Below are positions 3,959-10,244 of a stretch of DNA of 10,244 nt, piece by piece. The position numbers and the translations under genes were made by a program. The stretch is taken from the NCBI GenBank assembly GCA_964431655.1, contig CAYSKJ010000121.1, positions 1 through 10,244 of the forward strand, written 5' to 3'. The notes under the pieces are model-generated. The model was given only the letters and a program-made list of their open reading frames with translations, searched no databases and had not been told where the DNA came from. Numbering within the stretch: position 1 is the stretch's first letter; every line of letters starts with the position of its first letter. This DNA is from CAYMEV01 sp964431655 [NCBI: uncultured bacterium]. GTDB taxonomy: Bacteria > CAYMEV01.

Positions 3959-6895
3959 TTACCAGGACCATAAAATAAGCATAAGGAAGGCAATGCCGGA
4001 TATAATTAAAAGAAAGGTAAAATAACGGGGCCGGTAGATAAATTCAATGTGGTATTTGCCGGGTTTTTCAATAAAAATACCCTTAAAGGCATGATTGACC
4101 CTGAAGTACCGGGCGGGCCTGCCGTTTACCCTGGCAATGAAATCACCTTTGTAATATGTTTCAGAGAGGACAGCTATTCCCTTTCGGGGAGCATTGATAT
4201 AAAAGGATGTCTTATTGTTTGTAAGCGTATAATCATGAGCGGGTACAATGATCCGGTCTTTCTGGCAATCTGATATGCCTGGAAAGGCAGCGGTGCTGTC
4301 ACTGCCTGCCTGGACGGCAGAGAAAGGCCTGCCGTCTCCTTTTTTTATCATATCAATGAATTCCCGGGGCTCCGAGTAGAGACTGCAGGCGCTGGTAAAA
4401 AAGGCCCTCGGCCATACAGAGGTACTGGAATATACATCAAGGTCAGACTGATTCAACAGTTTAAGGCCGTTAACTGTACCGGAGGAATGATCCTGAAGGT
4501 AATATTTCACATTAAGCATGTCATAAACCGGCTTTAATTCTTCTAGTGATCCTTCTTCAATTACTGTAATGATAATCCTGCCATTGATCTTTATTCCTGA
4601 ACTGTCAATAAAATCAGCATAATATCTATTCCTTAAGCCGTCCACTCCCCCGATGCTCTCAATCCCGTATACCCCGTTATAGCCGGAGAACAGTATCCTG
4701 CCGAATCCGGCGGTCCTGTGGGGGGCTGATCTGTCATCCCGGATATAATCAATTGCCTTTGAGGGGGCCAGAAGATCGGTACGCAGGCCGGGTATCATCA
4801 GATGATCATCAAATATCCCGTGATAGTGCATTCCGGACCTGTAGTGGAAGATAATCATGCATATAATCAATAACAGAAGCATTAAAGGCCTTTTTAAGGA
4901 AATTTTCCTTAATGCAGGCGGGCAAAAAACAAAAGCAAAGAACAGCAGGGCAAGGTTGATGCAGAAGAAGGCGCTTTCCCCTGCTGTTTTTGTGCCTGCA
5001 AAGTAGAGCACCAGCAGTAGAATAAACCCTGACAGGGTAAATATATACCTGCGAAGGAAGCTGTCCCGGGGGCTTTTCCAGAGTGCTTTAATCCCGTAGG
5101 AGGACAGAAGTATTATGTAGATTACCAGGACACAGGAAAAGGTGTTATTTATATGATGGATATTGCGGATAAAGGGGATCTTAACAATAAGGCCCGCGGG
5201 GATAATGCCGAATACCAGGCTGAAAGGCAGAAGGGCGCTTAAAAAGACCCCTTTGTAAATCTTATCCCTTTTAATCAGGTCCCTGAAGCCGGTTAGAGAA
5301 TATAAAAATCCCATCAGTATGAAGAAATTTACAGCTGGATTGTAGACCCAGGATAAAGGGTGGATCTGCCTTAAGAAAATCTCATCAAAGAAGCCTGCCA
5401 GAGAGCTCAAAGGCAGCTGTACAGCTGAAGGGGCATCATAATCCGTGCTTGACTGCCCCAGTGTTCTGATAAATGTAATCCAGATAAAGGAGCTTGAGAG
5501 CATAAAAATAATAAATATTAATATCAGGGGAAGAAATCTCTGCGGTTTAAGCCTCTCTTTGCCGGAGAGCAGAAATACGGTGAGTCCGGCCAGGTTAAGA
5601 AGCAGAAGGAGTATATATGCTTCTTTTACCGTTCCGCTGGTGATAAGCAGCCAGCTGGCTGCAAAAAGGCCGGTAATTGATGATCTGATGGATTTTTTGG
5701 AGGCGGCCTCAGTAAATTTAAACCAGAAGTATAATATCCATGGTGAATAGCAGAGGCTGAAAAAGGCGGGATGATTGAACCTGAAGACAAAAAAGCCTGT
5801 AAAGGCTGATGAGAACACCATAAGGAGCGAAGCGGGGAGATGCCTTAATGAAACAAATACAAGCATGCCGATACCGAAGGTAAAGAGAAATTTTGCCAGC
5901 AGGAATTTTATATCCCAGGAGACAGCAGTATCATTGAACAGCATAACAAGCGCATGAAGGGGGTCTCCAAGCATCGACTGCCCCTGGCCTGTCAGGGATG
6001 TTCCGCATGAATTGTACCGGTTATACAGGGGCAGTTCAAAATGCTCTTTAAGAGCCCTTTTCTGGATAACTGAATAAGGAAGGTGCTGCCACATCATTGC
6101 ACCGACATCGGAGCCAGGAGGGCATGATATGCGTGTCTCATTGTAATCCGGAAGGGCAGGCCTGTCATCATAGAGAAGACAGGCGCCGCATCCGGGAGAA
6201 ACAAAGCTTCTTTGTGAGAAGACCACCGGAAAGGCGCTCATTGCCACTGCCAGGACAGACATCAAGAGGATCAGGGCTGAGGGATGCTGAGAAAAGAAGC
6301 AATGACACCTGTAAAAGACTGACCTTAATGAATAAAACAGAAATAAAGAAACGGCAGATACTATAAAGAACCATGATAGCATTTCCGGAAGAATGAAATT
6401 AATATCCGGCCTGAGGTCCAGGGGTGTATCAAGGACTGCTGAGAGAAAAGGGTCCCCTGCATCAGCGGTGATTATCCGGTACCCCTTTATATCTTTATGA
6501 AAAGCAATGTCATTCTCCGGATTAAGCCGGGAAGAGGGGATAATTATGCTTTTCTGCCCGGGGACAGATATTTTAATATCAGAGATATGGACGGCTGAGG
6601 GCCTGTCAATGGGATCAAGCCTTACAGCCCTTAATCTGCCGAAGGGTATCCTTATATGGTATGGGACCGGCCTGTCTGACTGTTCTGTGATGAAACTTGC
6701 CGAATCTTTTTCAGTGAAGCCGTTTCCCAGGTCATAGAATACCTGGGCTGTCCCTTTTATGGATGCCTGGATCTCCAGATCAAGGTGACTGCAGAAACGT
6801 TCCTGAAGAGGAGTAAAGATGAAGAGCATGATTACAGCAAGAATGGAAAAAATTAGAACTGCTGTTATTTCATTTATTGTAATACGGGCTTTCAT
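3959..6895 (-). CDS. YfhO-like polytopic membrane protein (probable GT-C type glycosyltransferase)
   Basis: A 978-residue protein with roughly 14-15 predicted membrane helices: one at about 10-29, a pair at 172-226, many between 328 and 684, and a last one at 958-976. Residues 45-165, after the first helix, form a beta-rich extracytoplasmic domain with the motif R92-L-D-P95. A conserved-looking loop follows helix 3 (about 245-312: MMWQHLP, LPLYNRYNSCG, GDPLHAL), as in GT-C/YfhO proteins where this loop carries active-site residues. The large C-terminal ectodomain (about 690-955) has YDMLNVKYYL (791-800) and a terminal ETYYKGDFIARVNG (912-925) that match the YfhO family well. YfhO partners with the GT2 CsbB in Gram-positive bacteria and is proposed to move sugar from undecaprenyl phosphate to cell-wall polymers. 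The GT2 gene 70 bases downstream fits this. The start ATG has no strong ribosome site, and an out-of-frame ATG lies 5 bases before it. Acceptor unknown. Confidence 0.8.
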   Translation of the reverse strand: MKARITINEITAVLIFSILAVIMLFIFTPLQERFCSHLDLEIQASIKGTAQVFYDLGNGFTEKDSASFITEQSDRPVPYHIRIPFGRLRAVRLDPIDRPSAVHISDIKISVPGQKSIIIPSSRLNPENDIAFHKDIKGYRIITADAGDPFLSAVLDTPLDLRPDINFILPEMLSWFFIVSAVSLFLFYSLRSVFYRCHCFFSQHPSALILLMSVLAVAMSAFPVVFSQRSFVSPGCGACLLYDDRPALPDYNETRISCPPGSDVGAMMWQHLPYSVIQKRALKEHFELPLYNRYNSCGTSLTGQGQSMLGDPLHALVMLFNDTAVSWDIKFLLAKFLFTFGIGMLVFVSLRHLPASLLMVFSSAFTGFFVFRFNHPAFFSLCYSPWILYFWFKFTEAASKKSIRSSITGLFAASWLLITSGTVKEAYILLLLLNLAGLTVFLLSGKERLKPQRFLPLILIFIIFMLSSSFIWITFIRTLGQSSTDYDAPSAVQLPLSSLAGFFDEIFLRQIHPLSWVYNPAVNFFILMGFLYSLTGFRDLIKRDKIYKGVFLSALLPFSLVFGIIPAGLIVKIPFIRNIHHINNTFSCVLVIYIILLSSYGIKALWKSPRDSFLRRYIFTLSGFILLLVLYFAGTKTAGESAFFCINLALLFFAFVFCPPALRKISLKRPLMLLLLIICMIIFHYRSGMHYHGIFDDHLMIPGLRTDLLAPSKAIDYIRDDRSAPHRTAGFGRILFSGYNGVYGIESIGGVDGLRNRYYADFIDSSGIKINGRIIITVIEEGSLEELKPVYDMLNVKYYLQDHSSGTVNGLKLLNQSDLDVYSSTSVWPRAFFTSACSLYSEPREFIDMIKKGDGRPFSAVQAGSDSTAAFPGISDCQKDRIIVPAHDYTLTNNKTSFYINAPRKGIAVLSETYYKGDFIARVNGRPARYFRVNHAFKGIFIEKPGKYHIEFIYRPRYFTFLLIISGIAFLMLILWSW

Positions 6896-7062
6896 ATCAT
6901 CAGAATCCGGTACAATACTTATAAAGCTTCAGGACTGGAAAAAATACAAGAAAAAAATATCTTCCCTGAGAGCTGTCCGGTAAGACTCTTTTTCTTTGAT
7001 TTATGCCTTCATGTATGGCATGCTTCTGCTGAAAAACTCAGCAGGGGGCTAAGGCATACTGA
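6896..7062. promoter_or_regulatory. Divergent intergenic region of the two glycan transcription units
   Basis: These 167 bases separate the starts of the YfhO-like gene (minus) and the GT4 protein gene (plus). On the minus strand TATAAG at about 6920 is a possible -10 without a good -35. On the plus strand TTGATT near 6997-7002 has only a weak -10 (CATGCT). Neither promoter is firm. The right half is strongly self-complementary and is listed separately. Confidence 0.35.
7002..7058 (+). promoter_or_regulatory. Structured 5' leader before the GT4 protein gene
   Basis: TATGCCTT (7002-7009) pairs perfectly with AAGGCATA (7051-7058). Inside it CTGCTGA (7026-7032) pairs with TCAGCAG (7038-7044) around a 5-base loop AAAAC; the inner stem can extend to 7023/7047 with two G-U pairs. 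The only Shine-Dalgarno-like bases, AAGG at 7051-7054, sit in the outer stem. GGCAT (7053-7057) could instead pair with the start region ATGCC (7063-7067). The fold might therefore control access to the start codon. No known riboswitch class is recognised. Confidence 0.4.
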
Positions 7063-9936
7063 ATGCCAGCAAAAAGTGTCATAGATGAGACTGCTTTTTC
7101 AGACCGTATTTTCAGTATTTATTCCGGCAAATGCAGTCTATGCATCAATATAGGAGCATCTGCTCCGGATACCCATAAGAGGACTATAGCCTTTGAGCCG
7201 GTTTTTGCAGATCCGGGTGCGGATGGGATTAATCTGCAGAAAGTCAGGGTATATCATCCCGGACCGGAATCGGTAATTCAGGCAGACAGGCTGATATCGG
7301 ATATCAAAAAGCAGAGACCGGGCAGTATTGCTCTCAGAATTGATGTTCCGCGGGCAGGATCAGGCATGTTAAAATACCTGGCAGGTGCATTTAATGAATA
7401 TCAGGTCATGCTCATAAAAATGGAAGCCTCAGGTGACCTGTCTGTTATTGATTTTCTGTCAGGCATGGGGTTCTGCCTTTATGCTGTCGATGATAAAAAC
7501 TCCATTCTTTACCCGGTGGATAAAAATAAGCCTTATTTGCTGAAATACTCTGATCAGACTCTGAATATCCTGTGCATCAAAAATAAAAGACCGCTGTCCA
7601 TTGTCTTTTTTTCCCATTCCCCCGGACTCGGCGGAGCTGAGAGGTCCCTTTCGGACCTCATTGAGGGGCTTTGCGCAGAAGGAGTCCTGTGCTGGTGCGT
7701 CCTGCCGGAGGACGGCCCCCTGGCCCTGAGGCTTAAAGAGGCCGGGTGCAGTCTGATTTCATTGAAAGATACGGATAAGCTCAAATGGTGGTGGGTAAAA
7801 GACAAAAAAACCGATGCGGTATCATACATTGATACTATGGATACCCTCAATGATACCCTTATACCGGAATTGAAAAAAATAGCTCCGGATATTATAATAA
7901 GCCAGACCATTGTTTCGCCCTGGGGGGCGGTATGTGCTGATATACTCGGCGTGCCCCATGTCCTTTCAGCCAGGGAATACGGAGAGCTGGACCATATTTT
8001 TGATTTTGAATTCGGCTTTGATGAGAGCATGGAAGCATTCTATCAGGCCAGCCAGGCAGTTTTCTGCGTTACACGGGATGTAGCCGATACCCTTTTCGGG
8101 GATGACAAAAAAAATAAGTGCGGGATTATCTATGCAGGCCCGGCAATAAAAAAAGAAGATATCGGCAAAGGCACTGAAAAGGGTATTAAGACGGTAAATA
8201 TAGGGATTTTCAGCTCAATACACAGAAATAAGGGCCAGATTGACCTGATAAAAGCCCTTCCTGAAATAATCAGAAGAGAGAAAAATATAAAAGTATTCAT
8301 TGCAGGCTTTATAAATGATGAGGATTATTATGAGGAGATACTGAGAGAGATCCAGCTTTCCGGATTACAGGATCACATTGAGCTTTTTGAATTTACTGAT
8401 AATCCCTATCCCCTGATGAATAATATGGATATTGTCGTTTCCTGTTCTGCAAGAGAGGCCCTGGGACGCAGTCTGCTGGAGGCAGTCATGCTTGGAAAGC
8501 CGGTTATATATGCAGATGCGGGAGGGCCTAAGGAAATCTTTACGCCGGATATCCACGGCCTGGCATACAGATCAGGAGACTTTGCTGAGCTTGCAGAAAA
8601 GGTGCTTTCAACCATTAATAATAAAAATGAAACAGAAAAAAGGGTCATTCAGGCAGAAGAATATGTAAAGGAGCGGTTCAGCATTGAAAACTATGCAGGC
8701 AGGGTGCTTCAGAGGCTTATGGAAATAAAAGGCAAAAAGACCCGGACCGGGAATAGCATGCTTAAACTGCTGACAGGCAGGAATATCCCTTCTTCCTTCC
8801 GCTGTAAGATGTATTATGCAGGCCAGGGCCAGGATTTCTCCGAGGAGAGAGCACTGCTGTCCAGGGAGGATATCAGTTTCGGGTATTTCACCGCTGAGTT
8901 TGCCATGCCTTGCGGAGGGTATGAAAAATTCAGGTTTGACCCGGTTGAGAACTGCCCTGTTGAGCTGACCATATATGATATTTCAGTGAAAAATTCAGAA
9001 ATATCCGGTATAGAATGCTCCAACGGCCTGGAATTATCAGAGCATACCTGGGTATTTTACCATAATGACCCCCAGATATTCTTCCAGAGCAGTGTAAAAG
9101 AAAAAACAGCAATTGTCATCAGGGGAGAGATAAAAAGGGTACATGCAGGGCCATGCATTGATATCCTCAACAGCAGACTGAAACACAGCAATGCGGTTAT
9201 TGCGGAAAAAAGCTCTTTTCTTGAGCAGGTCAAAGAAAAGCTTGCAGAGAGAGAAAGAAGCGAATCACAGCTGAGGCTGAAATCAGGCCAGATCAGCACC
9301 CTGCTGATCAATACGGGCAGTGCTTTAAGGCAAATCAGCAGGCCCATCGACCTGAAAGACGGAAATTTCGATTATGTATTTGATCTATCCGGTTACGGCA
9401 ATAATAAAAGATTCAGGTTTGCGCCTTTCAGGGGCCGATGGTCCAGAATACTGGTCAAAAGAATCTCATCTGCTGATGGCTATGACCCTAAATACCTTCT
9501 GCCCAATGAGGGCATAGAATCAAACGGGCTCTTTTGCTCTGACGGATATATTGAATTCAGGACATTTGCCCCTTTGATCCGCTTTGAATTCCCTTACAGC
9601 CCTCAGAGGATCTATATATCCATTAATGTAGAGCTTTACAGCTATTCTGACACAGACCGGATATTCAATATTTATGACCAGGAGCTCATTGAGACAGGCA
9701 GAGAACTCCAGCAGTCACGCGAAGACCTGGAAAGCAGGGGTGCAGAATGCAGGAGAATGGAGGCTCAGCTCCGGCAGAGAGAGGCAGAGCTGAAAAGGAA
9801 AATCTCTGAACTGAGAGAGAGAGACACTGAGCTTGAGCATACCCGCCGGGAACTGGTATCAATATATATGAGCAGATTCTGGAAGTGGACCAGGCCTCTC
9901 AGGAAATTAACAAAAAGAATCAGAGAATTCTTATGA
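7063..9936 (+). CDS. Multidomain GT4 glycosyltransferase with FkbM-like, beta-rich and coiled-coil segments
   Basis: A 957-residue probable cytosolic or membrane-associated glycosyltransferase for surface polysaccharide. An in-frame TGA directly precedes the ATG, so this is the longest form; the ribosome site is weak. Residues 20-150 resemble a shortened FkbM methyltransferase (INIGAS 28-33, AFEP 43-46, LRIDVPRAG 91-99, FLSGMGF 131-137) lacking part of the SAM-binding region. Residues 178-555 are a GT-B fold GT4 domain: GLGGAERS 188-195, HRNKG 387-391, and the E-x7-E motif with Glu465 and Glu473. Two similar beta-rich modules follow at about 603-692 (R624-F-D-P) and 762-862 (R785-F-A-P), separated by a coiled coil (713-745). 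A second coiled coil (873-933) leads to the tail SRFWKWTRPLR (937-947), a motif I associate with C-termini of large polysaccharide glycosyltransferases. The stop overlaps the next start (ATGA), implying translational coupling. Substrate not predictable. Confidence 0.85.
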   Translation: MPAKSVIDETAFSDRIFSIYSGKCSLCINIGASAPDTHKRTIAFEPVFADPGADGINLQKVRVYHPGPESVIQADRLISDIKKQRPGSIALRIDVPRAGSGMLKYLAGAFNEYQVMLIKMEASGDLSVIDFLSGMGFCLYAVDDKNSILYPVDKNKPYLLKYSDQTLNILCIKNKRPLSIVFFSHSPGLGGAERSLSDLIEGLCAEGVLCWCVLPEDGPLALRLKEAGCSLISLKDTDKLKWWWVKDKKTDAVSYIDTMDTLNDTLIPELKKIAPDIIISQTIVSPWGAVCADILGVPHVLSAREYGELDHIFDFEFGFDESMEAFYQASQAVFCVTRDVADTLFGDDKKNKCGIIYAGPAIKKEDIGKGTEKGIKTVNIGIFSSIHRNKGQIDLIKALPEIIRREKNIKVFIAGFINDEDYYEEILREIQLSGLQDHIELFEFTDNPYPLMNNMDIVVSCSAREALGRSLLEAVMLGKPVIYADAGGPKEIFTPDIHGLAYRSGDFAELAEKVLSTINNKNETEKRVIQAEEYVKERFSIENYAGRVLQRLMEIKGKKTRTGNSMLKLLTGRNIPSSFRCKMYYAGQGQDFSEERALLSREDISFGYFTAEFAMPCGGYEKFRFDPVENCPVELTIYDISVKNSEISGIECSNGLELSEHTWVFYHNDPQIFFQSSVKEKTAIVIRGEIKRVHAGPCIDILNSRLKHSNAVIAEKSSFLEQVKEKLAERERSESQLRLKSGQISTLLINTGSALRQISRPIDLKDGNFDYVFDLSGYGNNKRFRFAPFRGRWSRILVKRISSADGYDPKYLLPNEGIESNGLFCSDGYIEFRTFAPLIRFEFPYSPQRIYISINVELYSYSDTDRIFNIYDQELIETGRELQQSREDLESRGAECRRMEAQLRQREAELKRKISELRERDTELEHTRRELVSIYMSRFWKWTRPLRKLTKRIREFL

Positions 9937-10244
9937 TGAAATCAAAAAAGCAATACAGGCTGTTGAAAGAAAGCAGGCTTTTTGATGAGGTGTATTACCT
10001 GCTAAAAAACCCGGATATCAGGCACAGGGACTGCGATGCCGATGCATTAAGCCATTTTATTTCCCACGGGTGGAAGGAAAAGCGCAATCCCTGTCTCCTT
10101 TTTGATATAAGCTATTATCTGCTGTCTTTTCCTTTCAATGGCAAGCCGGCAATGAACCCCCTTCTCCATTACCTGGAATCAGGATGGAAAGAAAACAAAA
10201 ATCCCCACCTCTTCTTCAATACCAGATACTACCTTGATACTAAC
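9933..10244 (+). CDS. FDxxYYL-repeat protein, probably glycosyltransferase-associated (partial, runs off window)
   Basis: An open frame of 104 codons without a stop, cut by the window end. It starts at ATG 9933 (a second ATG follows at once), overlapping the previous stop as ATGA, with no strong ribosome site, so translation is likely coupled. The visible protein is a tandem repeat of about 38-40 residues: F17-DEVYYL, F57-DISYYL and F95-NTRYYL, with HGWKEKRNP (45-53) and SGWKENKNP (83-91) between them. The pattern FDxxYYLxxxPxx...LxHyxxxGWxExxxP is known from N-terminal or internal repeats of large glycosyltransferases and polysaccharide biosynthesis proteins. A catalytic domain would be expected further downstream, outside the window. 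The repeat's function is not established. Confidence 0.8.
   Translation, partial: MMKSKKQYRLLKESRLFDEVYYLLKNPDIRHRDCDADALSHFISHGWKEKRNPCLLFDISYYLLSFPFNGKPAMNPLLHYLESGWKENKNPHLFFNTRYYLDTN

Noticed and set aside
6168-6374. Start of a second, 68-codon minus-strand frame within the membrane-protein gene
   Set aside because: Lies out of frame within a continuous coding frame that shows family similarity at both ends; no sign of a frameshift.
7554-9347. Minus-strand frames up to 158 codons inside the GT4 protein gene
   Set aside because: Ser/Leu/Pro-rich compositions typical of antisense translation, with no motifs and no start context.

Overview
This looks like a bacterial chromosome segment of moderate GC content. 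Arg is often AGG/AGA and Ile often ATA, and the gene set is typical of surface-polysaccharide loci in environmental Gram-negative anaerobes (Desulfobacterota, Nitrospirota or Omnitrophota type). That placement is an inference from gene content and codon use; no rRNA, tRNA or other phylogenetic marker is present, and an archaeal host is not formally excluded.

Left part (1-3221). A 352-base leader without a convincing gene precedes a minus-strand KAP-family P-loop NTPase (353-2179) with a canonical EF-hand Ca2+-binding loop inside its C-terminal half. It is transcribed away from a plus-strand metallo-beta-lactamase-fold hydrolase (2544-3221). The AT-rich 364-base gap between their starts holds several perfect dyads, many built on GGATA/TATCC half-sites, and candidate promoters in both directions. 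An imperfect inverted-repeat pair (88-113 and 2365-2397) brackets the KAP gene.

Right part (3163-10244) is a glycan-assembly region. On the minus strand, a 978-residue polytopic YfhO-like membrane protein (3959-6895) is followed 70 bases later by a soluble GT2 glycosyltransferase of the polyprenyl-phosphate sugar synthase type (3163-3888). The two probably work as donor synthase plus membrane transferase. The GT2 gene ends inside the 3' end of the metallo-hydrolase gene (59-base convergent overlap). On the plus strand, a 957-residue multidomain protein (7063-9936) joins a degenerate FkbM-like domain, a GT4 glycosyltransferase, two related beta-rich modules, two coiled coils and a conserved-looking W-x-T-x-PLR tail. 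Its stop overlaps (ATGA) the start of an open reading frame made of FDxxYYL repeats that runs off the window.

The points most worth a second look are the EF-hand in the KAP NTPase, the inverted repeats and operator-like dyads around that gene, the beta-rich R-F/L-D-P module shared by the membrane protein and the GT4 protein, and the vestigial methyltransferase-like N-terminus of the GT4 protein.
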